Of a stretch of 64,000 nucleotides of DNA, positions 62,576-64,000 are shown one piece after another (positions within the stretch are counted from its first letter, which is position 1; the number at the start of each line of letters is the position of its first letter). The notes beneath the pieces were generated by a model. That model did not search any database, had not been told where the DNA came from, and saw only the letters and a program-made list of their open reading frames with translations. Made by a program: the position numbers and the translations under genes. The DNA comes from Ciceribacter sp. L1K22 (lineage in GTDB: Bacteria; Pseudomonadota; Alphaproteobacteria; Rhizobiales; Rhizobiaceae): positions 2,648,030-2,712,029 of the forward strand of contig NZ_JAGFPK010000001.1 in assembly GCF_017599385.1 (NCBI RefSeq), read 5' to 3'.

Positions 62576-64000
62576 CTATTCCAGGGGCACCGCGATGAAG
62601 CGCAGGTCGCCGGCCTTGTTGGCAATCATCAGATGCGCGCTGCGCCGTCCGTCGCGACGGAGTGCCGTCACTGTATCGGCAACGTCCTCGGCCGACTGCA
62701 CGAATTCCTGGGAGACCTCGACGATCACCTCACCCTCAGCGATCCCCTTTTCGGCAGCCGCCGAACCCGGCGCGACCGAGGTGATGACGACGCCCTCGAC
62801 GCTGGCGGCAATGCCGTAACGCTCGCGGGAGGCTTCGTCGAGCGGCGCCAGCGCCATGCCGAGGATCGTGTCGCCGGCAGGCTCCTGCTGGGCGCCTTCG
62901 CCGGCCGGCGGTGCTTCGTCTGCTTCGCCGATCTCACCCTCTGTTGCCGGAGCCTGGTCGTCCGCCTTTGTGTTTGCGGCAGTCCGTTCCCCATCCTCAA
63001 GCCGGCCGAGCGTGACCTTCACGGTCTGTTCCTGGCCGTCCCTGAGGATGCGCACCTCGACTTCCTTGCCGACGGGCGATTCCGCCACCACCCGCACCAG
63101 TTCGTCGCTGTCCTTCACGTCGCGTCCGTCAAACGAAACGATGACGTCGCCGATCTCGATCGGTCCGTTTTCGACCGGCCCGCCCTTGATGACGCCGCTC
63201 ACCATGGCGCCGCGCGCCGAGGTCAGCCCGACGCTCTTGGCAACCTCGTCGGTCACTTCCTGGATGCGCACGCCGAGCCAGCCGCGCCGGGTTTCCCCAA
63301 ACTCGATCAACTGGTTGACGACGTTTTCGGCAAGCTCCGTCGGCACCGCGAAACCGATGCCGATCGATCCGCCGCTCGGCGAGATGATCGCGGTGTTGAT
63401 GCCGATGACCTCGCCCTGCATGTTGAACAGCGGACCGCCGGAATTGCCCTTGTTGATGGCCGCATCCGTCTGGATGAAATTGTCATAGGGGCCTGCATTG
63501 ATGTTGCGGCCACGCGCCGAAATGATGCCGAGAGTCACAGACCCGCCGAGCCCGAACGGGTTGCCGATCGCCATGACCCAATCGCCGATGCGCATCTTCC
63601 GGGAATCGCCGAATTTGACCGCTTTCAGCGGCTTCGGCGGCTCGACCTTCAGCACCGACAGGTCTGTCTTCGTGTCGGTGCCGATCAGTGTCGCCTTGAG
63701 TGTCGAGCCGTCGGCGAACACCGCCTCGATGTCGTCGGCGTTCTCGATCACGTGGTTGTTTGTGACGATGATGCCTGAGGGATCAATCACGAAGCCGGAG
63801 CCAAGCGAATTCACCTTCTGGCTGCCGCCGCCCTCGCGCCGGTTCTGGAAGAAGTCCTCGAACAATTCCTCGAAGGGCGAGCCTTCCGGCACTTGCGGCC
63901 GCGGCCCTTCGCCTTCTCCCTCGCCGTCGACTTTCTGGGACGTGGAGATGTTGACGACCGCGTCGAGCAGCTCTTCCGCGACATCCGAGACCGCCGCCGG
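62576..64000 (-). CDS. DegP/Do-type periplasmic serine protease, N-terminus missing
   Basis: At least 474 residues of a trypsin-like HtrA protease; the frame is open to the right edge, so the signal peptide and start lie outside. The catalytic triad is visible: His in VTNNHVIENADDIEA, Asp in TDTKTDLSVLKVE and Ser in KGNSGGPLFNMQG. Two PDZ domains follow (WLGVRIQEVTDEVAKSVGLT and a C-terminal one with VVITSVAPGSAAAEKGI), joined by an acidic Glu/Ala/Pro-rich linker. Such proteases degrade or refold damaged envelope proteins. Confidence 0.93.
   Translation of the reverse strand, partial: PAAVSDVAEELLDAVVNISTSQKVDGEGEGEGPRPQVPEGSPFEELFEDFFQNRREGGGSQKVNSLGSGFVIDPSGIIVTNNHVIENADDIEAVFADGSTLKATLIGTDTKTDLSVLKVEPPKPLKAVKFGDSRKMRIGDWVMAIGNPFGLGGSVTLGIISARGRNINAGPYDNFIQTDAAINKGNSGGPLFNMQGEVIGINTAIISPSGGSIGIGFAVPTELAENVVNQLIEFGETRRGWLGVRIQEVTDEVAKSVGLTSARGAMVSGVIKGGPVENGPIEIGDVIVSFDGRDVKDSDELVRVVAESPVGKEVEVRILRDGQEQTVKVTLGRLEDGERTAANTKADDQAPATEGEIGEADEAPPAGEGAQQEPAGDTILGMALAPLDEASRERYGIAASVEGVVITSVAPGSAAAEKGIAEGEVIVEVSQEFVQSAEDVADTVTALRRDGRRSAHLMIANKAGDLRFIAVPLE

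Overview
The window is a GC-rich stretch of chromosome, almost certainly from an alphaproteobacterium of the Rhizobiales, most likely Rhizobiaceae. This rests on the gene families present: Usg, DUF2270, DUF1289 with cobT/cobS, a hmuTUV heme importer with HutX, a CASTOR/POLLUX-type channel, a PdhS-like histidine kinase and an ilvIH pair. The genus cannot be fixed from the sequence alone. Both window edges cut genes: a polar amino acid binding protein on the left and a DegP/Do-type protease on the right.

Layout. Bases 1-2116 hold the end of a polar amino acid ABC importer (binding protein, terminator-like hairpin, two permeases). Bases 2281-8754 carry housekeeping and repair genes: Usg, DUF2270, a TPR-methyltransferase, a beta-hydroxyacid dehydrogenase, an AlkD-like protein, an Lrp regulator, a uracil-DNA glycosylase and a histidine kinase. 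Bases 8847-16969 hold a secreted endonuclease/phosphatase-fold protein, dgkA, cobT and cobS, DUF1289, a retropepsin-like protease, a two-receiver response regulator and a large MscS-type channel. Bases 17084-20889 form a divergent heme uptake and degradation locus. Bases 21151-28801 contain DUF378, tRNA-Lys, a PhzF/NUDIX/endonuclease operon, DUF4189 and an Fbp/Afu-type ABC importer. Bases 29022-35520 contain the ion channel, an aminotransferase, a diguanylate cyclase, a TetR-cupin pair and a small membrane protein.

Bases 35925-38948 encode a 1007-residue RTX protein, followed by a near-perfect bidirectional terminator and ilvC. Bases 40087-42718 are the most unusual part: a TetR gene, two identical-architecture 20-bp dyads, five tandem paralogous genes for small exported proteins of about 80 residues, and a UUCG-loop terminator. 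Bases 42795-49443 carry several regulator-target pairs with visible operator candidates: Lrp with Asp/Glu racemase, a MarR-GNAT fusion, HxlR with an NmrA-type reductase, and a MerR protein with a LuxR-like C-terminal domain.

Bases 49456-54922 hold a RecD-like helicase, an IPT/TIG membrane protein, a cobalt-type nitrile hydratase operon, a LysE exporter and an aldo/keto reductase. Bases 54927-64000 hold ilvH and ilvI with a leader peptide rich in Ile/Val/Leu codons and an attenuator, a HerA-like ATPase, miaA and serB with interlocked start codons, a GNAT enzyme and the DegP-type protease.

The strongest candidates for undescribed biology are the five-gene exported small-protein array with its paired dyads and the MerR/LuxR-like hybrid regulator. 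The clearest regulatory element is the ilvI leader. No CRISPR array, insertion sequence, prophage or replication origin was seen.
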